Part shown: positions 26,097 through 32,574 of the stretch, piece by piece
Numbering within the stretch: the stretch's first letter is position 1
Layout: the number at the start of each line of letters is the position of its first letter
NCBI RefSeq assembly: GCF_000014005.1
Contig: NC_008009.1
Coordinates: 5,386,501-5,450,500, forward strand
DNA length: 64,000 nt
Direction of reading: 5' to 3'
Source of the DNA: Candidatus Koribacter versatilis Ellin345
GTDB taxonomy: Bacteria > Acidobacteriota > Terriglobia > Terriglobales > Acidobacteriaceae
Position numbers and translations under genes: made by a program
Notes under the pieces: generated by a model
Database searches by the model: none
Seen by the model: only the letters and a program-made list of their open reading frames with translations
Told to the model about the DNA's origin: nothing

Positions 26097-26666
26097 ATGA
26101 AACGGATTTTGTTAGTGGTCTCGATTGCATTGCTGCTGATGTTTGCGGGATGCAAGATCAGCGAGCGGGGCGAAGACGGCAAGGACAAGAAAGTTGATAT
26201 CAAGACGCCGTTCGGCAGTTTGAAGGTGGATGAGGATGTGAACCCGAAGGACACCGGGCTGCCGCTGTACGCGAATTCAAAGCGCTACCAGAGTGGCAAC
26301 GATTCGCATGGCGCGAATGTGAACATCTCGAGCGGACTGTTTGGTGTGAAGGTTGTCGCCGTAGAGTTCACCACGCCGGATGCGCCGGATAAAGTGCGCG
26401 CTTACTACGAAGATGCGCTGAAGACTTACGGCAAAGTCGTGGTATGCCAAGGCACCTACAACAACAACGTGAATGTTGACCGCAAGCCTGATGATGCCGA
26501 TCGACCGGTGGATTGCAGCGAAGGCCACTCGGACAATTCGGATGGGGTACAACTCAAGGTCGGCACGAAGGCGCGTCAGCACGTTGTGGCGGTGAAACCG
26601 GACGGCAGCGGGACGCGGTTTGCGCTGGTGTATGTGAATGCGCGCGGGAAAGAAAGCGGAAGTTAG
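26097..26666 (+). CDS. Lipoprotein of unknown function
   Basis: 189 residues. Lipoprotein signal with lipobox LMFAGC (Cys19). Then a charged linker with GEDGKDKKVDIKTPFGSLKV, a pattern found in other Acidobacterial lipoproteins, and a domain with FTTPDAPDKVRAYYEDALKTYG, resembling proteins that pair a predicted two-layer sandwich with unknown ligands. ATG 26097 has GGAGGGCAGG directly upstream. It is 11 nt behind the GH3 enzyme and probably cotranscribed with it, which links it loosely to cell-wall or sugar handling. No catalytic residues are evident. Confidence 0.65.
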   Translation: MKRILLVVSIALLLMFAGCKISERGEDGKDKKVDIKTPFGSLKVDEDVNPKDTGLPLYANSKRYQSGNDSHGANVNISSGLFGVKVVAVEFTTPDAPDKVRAYYEDALKTYGKVVVCQGTYNNNVNVDRKPDDADRPVDCSEGHSDNSDGVQLKVGTKARQHVVAVKPDGSGTRFALVYVNARGKESGS

Positions 26667-26687
26667 GCGTTCGCGGGCGCTGCCGGC

Positions 26688-26765
26688 GAACAGCAGATCC
26701 CACGTCGCTTCGCTCCTCTGGATGACAAGAGGGGGGAGTGGAGAGATCGGCCTTATCGTGGGCTG
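26688..26765. repeat. AACAGCAGAT-family 80-bp repeat, copy 1
   Basis: GCGAACAGCAGATCCCACGT, then CGCTTCGCTCCTCTGGATGA, CAAGAGGGGGGAGTGGAG and a tail ending GTGGGCTG. A second copy is at 35028-35106. Confidence 0.65.
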
Positions 26766-26839
26766 ACGCGACGCAGGGCAATCGAAACAGAAATGAACTA
26801 GGGCAGCCATAGCGGCTGCCCTTGGTGTTTAGCGAGAGA

Positions 26840-28000
26840 TTACTGTTCCCACGGCAACTCGGGTTTGCCGAAGTGGCCGTAGTTGGTGGTTTGGCGGTAG
26901 ATGGGGCGCAGCAGGTTCAGGCGCTCGATGATCGCGGCGGGGCGGAAGTCGAACGTCTTGACGAATTCGACGGCTGCGGCGGGATCGCCCGTACCGAAGG
27001 TTTCGACTTTCACCGAAACTGGCTTCGCAACGCCGATGGCGTAGGCGACCTGGATTTCCGCGCGCTTGGCTAATTCGGTCTTCACGACTTCGCGAGCGAC
27101 GTAGCGGCAGAAGTACGCCGCGCTGCGATCGACCTTCGACGGATCTTTGCCGCTGAAGGCACCGCCACCGTGGCGGGCGAAGCCGCCGTAGGTGTCGACG
27201 ATGATCTTGCGTCCGGTGACGCCGGCGTCGGCCGCGGGACCACCGTTTTCGAAGCAGCCGGTGGGGTTCACGAAGTAGCGAATGCCATCGTGCGCCCAGT
27301 CGGCGAGGACGCGCGGAGCGAGTTGCGTCTTCACATATTCGGCGATCTGTTCCTGCTCGATGGCGGCGGAGTGCTGCGTGGAGATAAGGACATCGGTGAC
27401 GGCGACGGGCGTGTTGCCTTCGTAGAGAACTGAGACCTGGGATTTGGCGTCGGGACAGAGCCAGTGAACTTTGCCGGCCTTGCGATCTTCGGCGAGGCCA
27501 CGGGTAAGGCGATGGGCGAGCGCGATGGGCAACGGCATCAGCGTAGGCGTTTCAGCGGTAGCGTAGCCGAACATGATGCCCTGGTCGCCCGCGCCCTGTT
27601 CGTGCTCGGTGTTGGTTGAAGTATCTACGCCGAGCGCGATGTGCGCCGACTGCTTGGAGAGGAACTGGTGAACGGTGACGCCGTCGGCGTTGAAGTCATC
27701 GCAGGCGCGGGTATAGCCGATCTCTCGGATGGCTTCACGGGCGATGGCTTCGTGGTCGATACCCTTCGCCTCCGAGGTGATCTCCCCGGCTAGGACGACA
27801 TTGTCGCCCTTGCAGAGGACTTCGCAGGCGACGCGGGCTTTGGGATCCTGCGCGATGTGGGCGTCGAGGATGGAGTCGGCGATGTAGTCGCAGACTTTAT
27901 CGGGATGACCTTCCGAGACCGATTCCGAAGTGAAGGTGAAAGTGACGGGGGCTTCGACGGATGGATTGGTTGCTCTTGCGGGAACGGCGTGCGTTGACAT
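26840..28000 (-). CDS. metK: S-adenosylmethionine synthetase MetK
   Basis: 386-residue methionine adenosyltransferase, making SAM from methionine and ATP. Hallmarks: [50 protein letters not shown] and TFDFRPAAI near the end. The ATG is at 28000 with AAGGAG nine bases upstream; the longer in-frame reading runs back into the leader RNA and is rejected. The 200-nt leader carries a SAM-clan riboswitch, an intrinsic terminator and a hairpin holding the Shine-Dalgarno, so the gene is expected to be shut down by its own product at both levels. Confidence 0.98.
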   Translation of the reverse strand: MSTHAVPARATNPSVEAPVTFTFTSESVSEGHPDKVCDYIADSILDAHIAQDPKARVACEVLCKGDNVVLAGEITSEAKGIDHEAIAREAIREIGYTRACDDFNADGVTVHQFLSKQSAHIALGVDTSTNTEHEQGAGDQGIMFGYATAETPTLMPLPIALAHRLTRGLAEDRKAGKVHWLCPDAKSQVSVLYEGNTPVAVTDVLISTQHSAAIEQEQIAEYVKTQLAPRVLADWAHDGIRYFVNPTGCFENGGPAADAGVTGRKIIVDTYGGFARHGGGAFSGKDPSKVDRSAAYFCRYVAREVVKTELAKRAEIQVAYAIGVAKPVSVKVETFGTGDPAAAVEFVKTFDFRPAAIIERLNLLRPIYRQTTNYGHFGKPELPWEQ

Positions 28001-28034
28001 GATGCATGTCTCCTTAAACTGGCGGCATGCATCA
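28000..28034 (-). promoter_or_regulatory. Hairpin sequestering the metK Shine-Dalgarno
   Basis: TGATGCATG (28034-28026) and CATGCATCA (28008-28000) are exact complements and enclose a 17-nt loop containing AAGGAG. The right arm includes the A of the start codon. Its left arm overlaps ACTCCTGATGC (28039-28029), which is the exact complement of GCATCAGGAGT in the aptamer 5' strand (28203-28193), so the two pairings exclude each other. Confidence 0.65.
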
Positions 28035-28047
28035 GGAGTACAGACAG

Positions 28048-28078
28048 AAAAACCACCCCAAAATAGCATCGAGGGTGG
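28048..28078 (-). terminator. Intrinsic terminator in the metK leader
   Basis: On the minus strand CCACCC and GGGGTGG form a stem closing TCGATGCTATTTT, followed by five T residues (28052-28048). It sits right after the aptamer and before the metK Shine-Dalgarno, as in a transcription-attenuation riboswitch. Confidence 0.75.
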
Positions 28079-28081
28079 CGA

Positions 28082-28206
28082 CTGTCGGGAGACATCCTTT
28101 CGGACTTTCGTCCGCACATTGAGTCTTGCGACTCGTGGCACCGTAGCGTCTCCAAAGCTCGGTTGCCGGACCTGGCTTAAAGCGGCCAGGACACTCCTGA
28201 TGCTGG
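28082..28206 (-). ncRNA. SAM-clan riboswitch (SAM-I/SAM-IV-like) upstream of metK
   Basis: Read on the minus strand, the leader holds the core of the SAM-I/IV fold. A 5' P1 strand GCATCAGGAG is followed by a P2 hairpin CCTGGCC...GCCAGG, then CCGGCAACC and ACGGTGCCA, the paired GCAACC/GGTGC motif of the clan. Next come two short hairpins (GAGTCGCAAGACTC, CGGACGAAAGTCCG) and GAAAGGATGT, which can close P1 (GCATC with GATGT). Gene context (metK) fits SAM sensing. I cannot decide the exact subclass by eye; P3/P4 and the extra 3' hairpin differ from textbook SAM-I. Confidence 0.85.
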
Positions 28207-28289
28207 AAATAGTATGCCGCGACGACGTCACAAGGTCAAGTGATGTGGCTCTGGTTGCGTCGATTGGCAGCGTTGTGTAAGGTGCAAAC

Positions 28290-28982
28290 GTGGAACATCC
28301 GTGCCATCGCTGTAACGCCATGATCGAGGACAGCGCCCCGTTTTGCCCTAAATGCGGTGCGCCTCAGATCCGCGTGACGGTGGAAGAGGGCAATCAGGCG
28401 GTGACGCCGCCATTCGATCATGGGACGCCGGGAGGGATCCAGCCTCCTGCTACGCCGGTGTATCCGGCGGGATGGAATCCAGCGCACGCGTTGAACCCGC
28501 GCAAGATCAATTGGAGGATGGCGTTGCCGGGGGCGGCGCTGGCGGGGATCATCGCGGGCGTGCTGATGATCCTGCCGTACTTCAATGTCCTGTTTTTCGT
28601 CTGGATTTTCCTGGCGGGATCGGCAGCGGCGCTGGCTTATCGCAATAAGTCGGGAAACCCGATCAGCGGCGGGATGGGAGCGAAGATCGGCGCGCTGGCG
28701 GGGATGTTTGCGTCGATCCTTCCCGCTATTGGATTTGCCGTGATGACGCTGGCGAAGCCCGACGAACTGCGTACGCAGTTGCGTCAGGCGCTGGAGAACT
28801 CTCCGCGGAATTCGGACCCGGCGACGGCAAAGGCGATGCAGGACATCATGCAGAGCGCCACGTCCCCAGAGGGCTTGGTGGTGCTAGTGATTCTCTCGGT
28901 GATGTTGATGATCTGCTTTTTCGTGATCGTGTGCGCGGTGGGCGGCGCGGCGGGATCGACGTTGAAGCGGGAGCGGCAGTAG
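28290..28982 (+). CDS. Zinc-ribbon membrane protein of unknown function
   Basis: 230 residues. N-terminal zinc ribbon with C5-HR-C8 and C19-PK-C22 (CHRC then CPKC), a proline-rich linker to about residue 70, then three or four membrane helices, two in the stretch 75-125 and one near 200-220. The start is GTG 28290 with AAGGTG seven bases upstream. Such zinc-ribbon plus membrane proteins are common and uncharacterised; the ribbon should face the cytoplasm. It is divergent from metK, with about 85 nt between its start and the riboswitch start. Confidence 0.7.
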   Translation: MEHPCHRCNAMIEDSAPFCPKCGAPQIRVTVEEGNQAVTPPFDHGTPGGIQPPATPVYPAGWNPAHALNPRKINWRMALPGAALAGIIAGVLMILPYFNVLFFVWIFLAGSAAALAYRNKSGNPISGGMGAKIGALAGMFASILPAIGFAVMTLAKPDELRTQLRQALENSPRNSDPATAKAMQDIMQSATSPEGLVVLVILSVMLMICFFVIVCAVGGAAGSTLKRERQ

Positions 28983-28986
28983 GCAG

Positions 28987-29126
28987 GGGCTAAAGCCCCT
29001 CGAGGAAAGAGATGTCCTTTCGGCAGCGCTGAAGCGCTGCCCTGATACAAACCTGAAGCGCTACCCTGACACAAACCTGAAGCGCTGCCCTGATACAAAC
29101 CTGAAGCGCTCCCCTGATACACATCG
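28987..29126 (-). repeat. Two-hairpin element with tandem 24-bp expansion
   Basis: In reverse orientation: hairpin A GGGGCTAAAGCCCC (28987-29000), a 22-nt linker, hairpin B GGCAGCGC-TGAA-GCGCTGCC (29023-29042), then CTGATACAA. The unit TGAAGCGCTNCCCTGATACA starts at 29031, 29055, 29079 and 29103, an exact 24-bp period, with single-base changes between units. It lies immediately upstream of pyrR. Confidence 0.85.
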
Positions 29127-29172
29127 GTAGGCATTGCCGCGGGTGTGACCGGACGCTTATCATCGTGGGGAT

Positions 29173-29742
29173 ATGAGTCCCACGAGTTCCGCTACCTTGC
29201 GCGACAAGGTGCAGTTGATGTCGGCCTCCGAGATCGAGCGCACGCTGGTGCGTCTTGCCCACGAAATTGTCGAGAAGAACAACGGGGTGCAGAACCTCGC
29301 TCTGGTGGGGATACGCCGGCGTGGCGTTCCGCTGGCCGAGCGGGTTGCGACGATCCTCGAGCGCATTGAGAAGACCCCGGTTCCAGTGGGCACGCTCGAT
29401 ATCACCCTCTACCGTGACGACCTCTCTACCGTAGACGCGACCCCCCAGGTAAAACCGAAGGCGTTGGAGTGCGACATAGTCGGCAAGGATGTCGTGCTGG
29501 TGGACGATGTGCTTTACACCGGACGCACGATTCGCGCCGCACTGGATGCGCTGATTGATTGTGGGCGTCCGCGGCGGGTGCAGTTGCTGGTGCTGGTGGA
29601 CCGCGGTCATCGCGAGCTGCCGATTGAAGCGACGTTCGTCGGTCGGCGCGTGCCCACTACAGAAGACGAAGTGGTTGAGGTGAAGCTACAGGAGCTGGAT
29701 GGCTCCGAGAAAGTGATGCTGGCGGAACGCATCAACCCATAG
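29173..29742 (+). CDS. pyrR: Bifunctional pyr regulator / uracil phosphoribosyltransferase PyrR
   Basis: 189 residues. PyrR is an UMP/PRPP-sensing phosphoribosyltransferase-fold protein; in Bacillus it binds pyr mRNA to cause attenuation and also has weak uracil phosphoribosyltransferase activity. Seen here: [32 protein letters not shown] and the PRPP loop [20 protein letters not shown]. It is 7 nt ahead of pyrB, so the two are an operon. No PyrR-type anti-antiterminator or terminator is visible upstream, where only 46 nt separate it from the repeat array. Confidence 0.94.
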   Translation: MSPTSSATLRDKVQLMSASEIERTLVRLAHEIVEKNNGVQNLALVGIRRRGVPLAERVATILERIEKTPVPVGTLDITLYRDDLSTVDATPQVKPKALECDIVGKDVVLVDDVLYTGRTIRAALDALIDCGRPRRVQLLVLVDRGHRELPIEATFVGRRVPTTEDEVVEVKLQELDGSEKVMLAERINP

Positions 29743-29749
29743 ACCGCGC

Positions 29750-30661
29750 ATGAAATCGAAAAAGCCCCGCTCCCTGCTTGGCATCGAAGGCATGGAGTCC
29801 AAAGAGATCAACGCCCTCCTGAAACTCGCCGCCCGTATGGAGCCGACGAGACGCCGCAACACCCTTCGTGGCAAAACCGTTGTCCTTCTCTTTTACGAAA
29901 ATTCGACACGTACGCGGTCTTCGTTCGAACTAGCCGCGAAGGTGCTAGGAGCAACAACGATCCTCATCACAGCGACGGCGTCTTCGATTGAGAAGGGCGA
30001 GTCGCTGATTGATACCGGCTACACCGTGCGGGCGCTCGGCGCAGATGCAATCGTGATGCGACATCCCTCCTCTGGGGCACACTGGCTGCTGGCGGAGCAC
30101 CTCGATATCCCGATCATTAACGCTGGGGACGGTATGCACGAACATCCGTCGCAGGGATTGCTCGATGCGCTGACGATCTTGCAGGCGAAGAAGAAGTTCA
30201 AAGGGCTCAAGATCGCGATTGTCGGAGATATCTATCATTCGCGTGTGGCGCGTTCGAATGTGCACCTGCTGCCGAAGCTGGGAGCGAAGGTGGTGCTGTG
30301 CGGGCCGCCGGATTTGTGTCCGGATGAGATGGCGAAGATCGCGTCGGGAATTGAGGTATCGCACAACCTCGATCACGCGCTCAGTGGGGCCGATGTGGTG
30401 ATGTCGCTGCGGGTGCAGAAAGAACGGCTCGTGGGACGGCAGATCGGCGTGGAAGATTACATTGCCAACTACCAGATCACGCCGGAAAAGCTTGCGCTGG
30501 CGAAAAAGGATGCAGTGTTGATGCATCCGGGGCCGATCATTCGCGGGATGGAGTTGACCAGCGAAGTCGCGGACGGGCATGCGTCGAAGATCCTCGCGCA
30601 GGTTCACAACGGCGTGAAGGTGCGGATGGCGATACTGCAGACGCTGCTGGCTAAAAACTAA
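29750..30661 (+). CDS. pyrB: Aspartate carbamoyltransferase catalytic subunit PyrB
   Basis: 303-residue enzyme making N-carbamoyl-aspartate in pyrimidine synthesis. The carbamoyl-phosphate loop ENSTRTRSSFELAAKVLG, then MRHPSSGA, DGMHEHPSQGLLDALTI and MHPGPIIRGMEL are diagnostic. No regulatory chain gene (pyrI) follows, and there is no dihydroorotase directly after it, which is the usual next gene in this type of operon; instead the AT-rich hipBA region begins. Start ATG 29750 is 7 nt after the pyrR stop. Confidence 0.96.
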   Translation: MKSKKPRSLLGIEGMESKEINALLKLAARMEPTRRRNTLRGKTVVLLFYENSTRTRSSFELAAKVLGATTILITATASSIEKGESLIDTGYTVRALGADAIVMRHPSSGAHWLLAEHLDIPIINAGDGMHEHPSQGLLDALTILQAKKKFKGLKIAIVGDIYHSRVARSNVHLLPKLGAKVVLCGPPDLCPDEMAKIASGIEVSHNLDHALSGADVVMSLRVQKERLVGRQIGVEDYIANYQITPEKLALAKKDAVLMHPGPIIRGMELTSEVADGHASKILAQVHNGVKVRMAILQTLLAKN

Positions 30662-30687
30662 GGAAGCCGTTGGCTCGCCCCCCTTCA

Positions 30688-30705
30688 ATATATTTTAAAA
30701 TATAT
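30688..30705. promoter_or_regulatory. 18-bp perfect palindrome, candidate HipB operator 1
   Basis: ATATATTTTAAAATATAT, a perfect inverted repeat in the AT-rich region upstream of hipB. It shares the ATAT-N-TTTAAAA-ATAT core with the sites at 30719 and 30795. Confidence 0.5.
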
Positions 30706-30718
30706 ATCTCGCGACATC

Positions 30719-30736
30719 ATATCTTTAAAAATATAT
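30719..30736. promoter_or_regulatory. Candidate HipB operator 2
   Basis: ATATCTTTAAAAATATAT. The first 17 nt recur exactly at 30795-30811, 76 nt downstream. Imperfectly palindromic, 52 nt before the hipB start. Confidence 0.5.
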
Positions 30737-30787
30737 TACTTTGATAAATCTCTCTTTTCAGGTTTATATTTTATAAGAGCTATTTCA

Positions 30788-31087
30788 ATGGAATATATCT
30801 TTAAAAATATAGGAAGTCTCATTCGCGCGGAGCGATTGCGGCGTGGGCTGACCCAAACTGAATTAGCCTCGCACGTCCGCATGCCGCAAAGCCAACTTTC
30901 CCGCATCGAGAAGGGCGCAAATGTAAGCCTCTCGACGTTAGCGGAAATATCGCGAGCGCTCGACCTTGAGCCAATGCTCATTCCCAAGCGCCTGTTACCG
31001 GCGGTCAACCACATTATTGGATATACGACATCCGGTGACCCGGAGGCACAACGACCTCCCTCCCTGGTTAGCCATGAAGAAGACTAG
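30788..31087 (+). CDS. hipB: HipB-type antitoxin / XRE repressor
   Basis: 99-residue DNA-binding protein with an XRE helix-turn-helix: LIRAERLRRGLTQTELASHV, QSQLSRIEKGAN, LSTLAEISRALDLEP. In HipBA modules it neutralises the HipA kinase and represses the operon. The first codons are AT-rich and contain one of three near-identical operator-like sequences (30795-30811). The gene overlaps hipA by 14 nt, which indicates coupling. The C-terminal 25 residues are polar and probably flexible, as in other HipB proteins. Confidence 0.82.
   Translation: MEYIFKNIGSLIRAERLRRGLTQTELASHVRMPQSQLSRIEKGANVSLSTLAEISRALDLEPMLIPKRLLPAVNHIIGYTTSGDPEAQRPPSLVSHEED
30795..30811. promoter_or_regulatory. Candidate HipB operator 3 (inside hipB codons 3-8)
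   Basis: ATATCTTTAAAAATATA, identical over 17 nt to the site at 30719. Being inside the coding sequence yet identical suggests selection for DNA binding as well as codons. Confidence 0.45.
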
Positions 31088-32387
31088 GGTCGCCGACACT
31101 CGCCCAAGCACGTTGCTTGTGAAGCTTGGCGACACCGCGGTGGGCACGATCACACAGCTTGGGGGCTTCGACAGAAATCTGTTTGCATTCGACGCGGCCT
31201 ACCTTGCCGATGCGCAGCGGCCGACGTTAAGTCTCAGTTTTCTGGATGTGGAGGGGCAACCGAGAATCACGGAACAACTCACGCGAAGCAAGGTCCCACC
31301 GTTTTTTTCCAACCTGCTACCGGAAGGGATGCTTCGTGAGTACCTGGTCGAACGAACGGGAATACCGTCGGAAAAAGAGTTCCTACTGCTGTGGATGGTG
31401 GGGAGGGATTTACCGGGAAATGTGATCGTCGAGGACATGGAGGGCCGTCCATCGCCGCCTCTTTCGGAGTATCTCGGCGGCAGACTATCGCTCACTGCGA
31501 ACCGTCGCGCTGCCCCTCTACCCCGCTTTTCCTTAGCGGGAGTGCAAATGAAGTTCGGCGCGGGGAAGCACCCTGGCAATCGGCTCAGTATTCCGGCGCG
31601 GGGACTTGGCGGAGATTGGATCGTGAAGCTACCGTCTCCACAGTACGATTCGCTGCCTGACAACGAGTACTCGATGATGATGCTTGGCAAAGACATCGGC
31701 ATCGACGTGCCTGAGTTTGGGTTAGCAACTACGAAACGTATAGAAGGAATTCCGGAGGGATTTGCGAATCTCGATGCGAATGCCTACTACGTAAAGCGCT
31801 TCGATCGGACGCCCAAGTCGCGGATTCATATCGAGGACTTCAATCAAATCTTCGGCCAGTTCCCCGATCAGAAATATGGGAAGCAAAGTTACAACGCTAT
31901 CGGAAAGAACATCTTCAGAATTCTGGGTGAAGCGGATTATCGGGAGTTTGTGCGACGGCTGGTTTTCAGCATCCTCGTCGGCAACATGGATATGCACCTG
32001 AAGAATTGGTCCGTGGTGTACAAGGATGGCCGAACACCAAGGCTCTCTCCGGCTTACGATCTTGTCTCGACAATTGTGTACCCTGGGATCGACAAGGCGT
32101 TGCCGCTCTCCTTCGCGGGCACGAAAGATGCGCAGCAGGTGGATGAGGATTTGCTCGTAAGCTTCGCCGCAAAAACCGAGGCCCCGCGCAACTACGTACT
32201 CGAAACGGCGACCGAGACGGTACGCAGCTTCAAAGATGCGTGGTCCGCAAAAGCAAAAGACCTGCCTTTGCGAAAAGAGTGGAGAGAGATGATTTCGGCT
32301 CGCCTCGCGACCCTGCCAATCGCCAACCTGGGATCGCAGGAAACCACCAAGAAAAGACGACGAGGAAGGCCGCGGCGCGGCGCGTGA
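31074..32387 (+). CDS. hipA: HipA-type serine/threonine kinase toxin
   Basis: 437 residues. N-terminal couple_hipA domain (about 15-110: LLVKLGDTAVGTI to FFSNLLPEG), then the HipA kinase. SLAGVQMKF and WIVKLPS (ATP-binding lysine) precede the catalytic loop GNMDMHLKNWSV and the metal-binding motif LSPAYDLVS. HipA of E. coli phosphorylates glutamyl-tRNA synthetase and causes persistence; the target here is unknown. The start ATG 31074 lies inside the hipB end. The C-terminus is a basic tail (KKRRRGRPRRGA). Full length with catalytic residues kept, so likely active. Confidence 0.9.
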   Translation: MKKTRVADTRPSTLLVKLGDTAVGTITQLGGFDRNLFAFDAAYLADAQRPTLSLSFLDVEGQPRITEQLTRSKVPPFFSNLLPEGMLREYLVERTGIPSEKEFLLLWMVGRDLPGNVIVEDMEGRPSPPLSEYLGGRLSLTANRRAAPLPRFSLAGVQMKFGAGKHPGNRLSIPARGLGGDWIVKLPSPQYDSLPDNEYSMMMLGKDIGIDVPEFGLATTKRIEGIPEGFANLDANAYYVKRFDRTPKSRIHIEDFNQIFGQFPDQKYGKQSYNAIGKNIFRILGEADYREFVRRLVFSILVGNMDMHLKNWSVVYKDGRTPRLSPAYDLVSTIVYPGIDKALPLSFAGTKDAQQVDEDLLVSFAAKTEAPRNYVLETATETVRSFKDAWSAKAKDLPLRKEWREMISARLATLPIANLGSQETTKKRRRGRPRRGA

Positions 32388-32574
32388 GAATAGCCGCAGC
32401 TTTACGAACTTCGGTTTTCCCCGTTCGATTCCGGACAATCTACCTGCAAATCCGAACAGCTCGCCCCTTTTTGCAAACTACGAAGGTCTTCGTTTCGTAG
32501 TAGTTGGCATGCGCAGCGGTTGGCCGTGAACCTGCTGCTCCTACGTCAACTCCGTGCGTGGTGAGGTGTGCGTT

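Noticed and set aside
28784-29134. Minus-strand frame of 116 codons with repeated YQGSASGL
   Set aside because: It is read from the tandem 24-bp repeat and the antisense of the zinc-ribbon gene.
30661-32400. hipBA as part of a larger mobile element
   Set aside because: No integrase, transposase, inverted repeats or tRNA target is visible; only the promoter is AT-rich.
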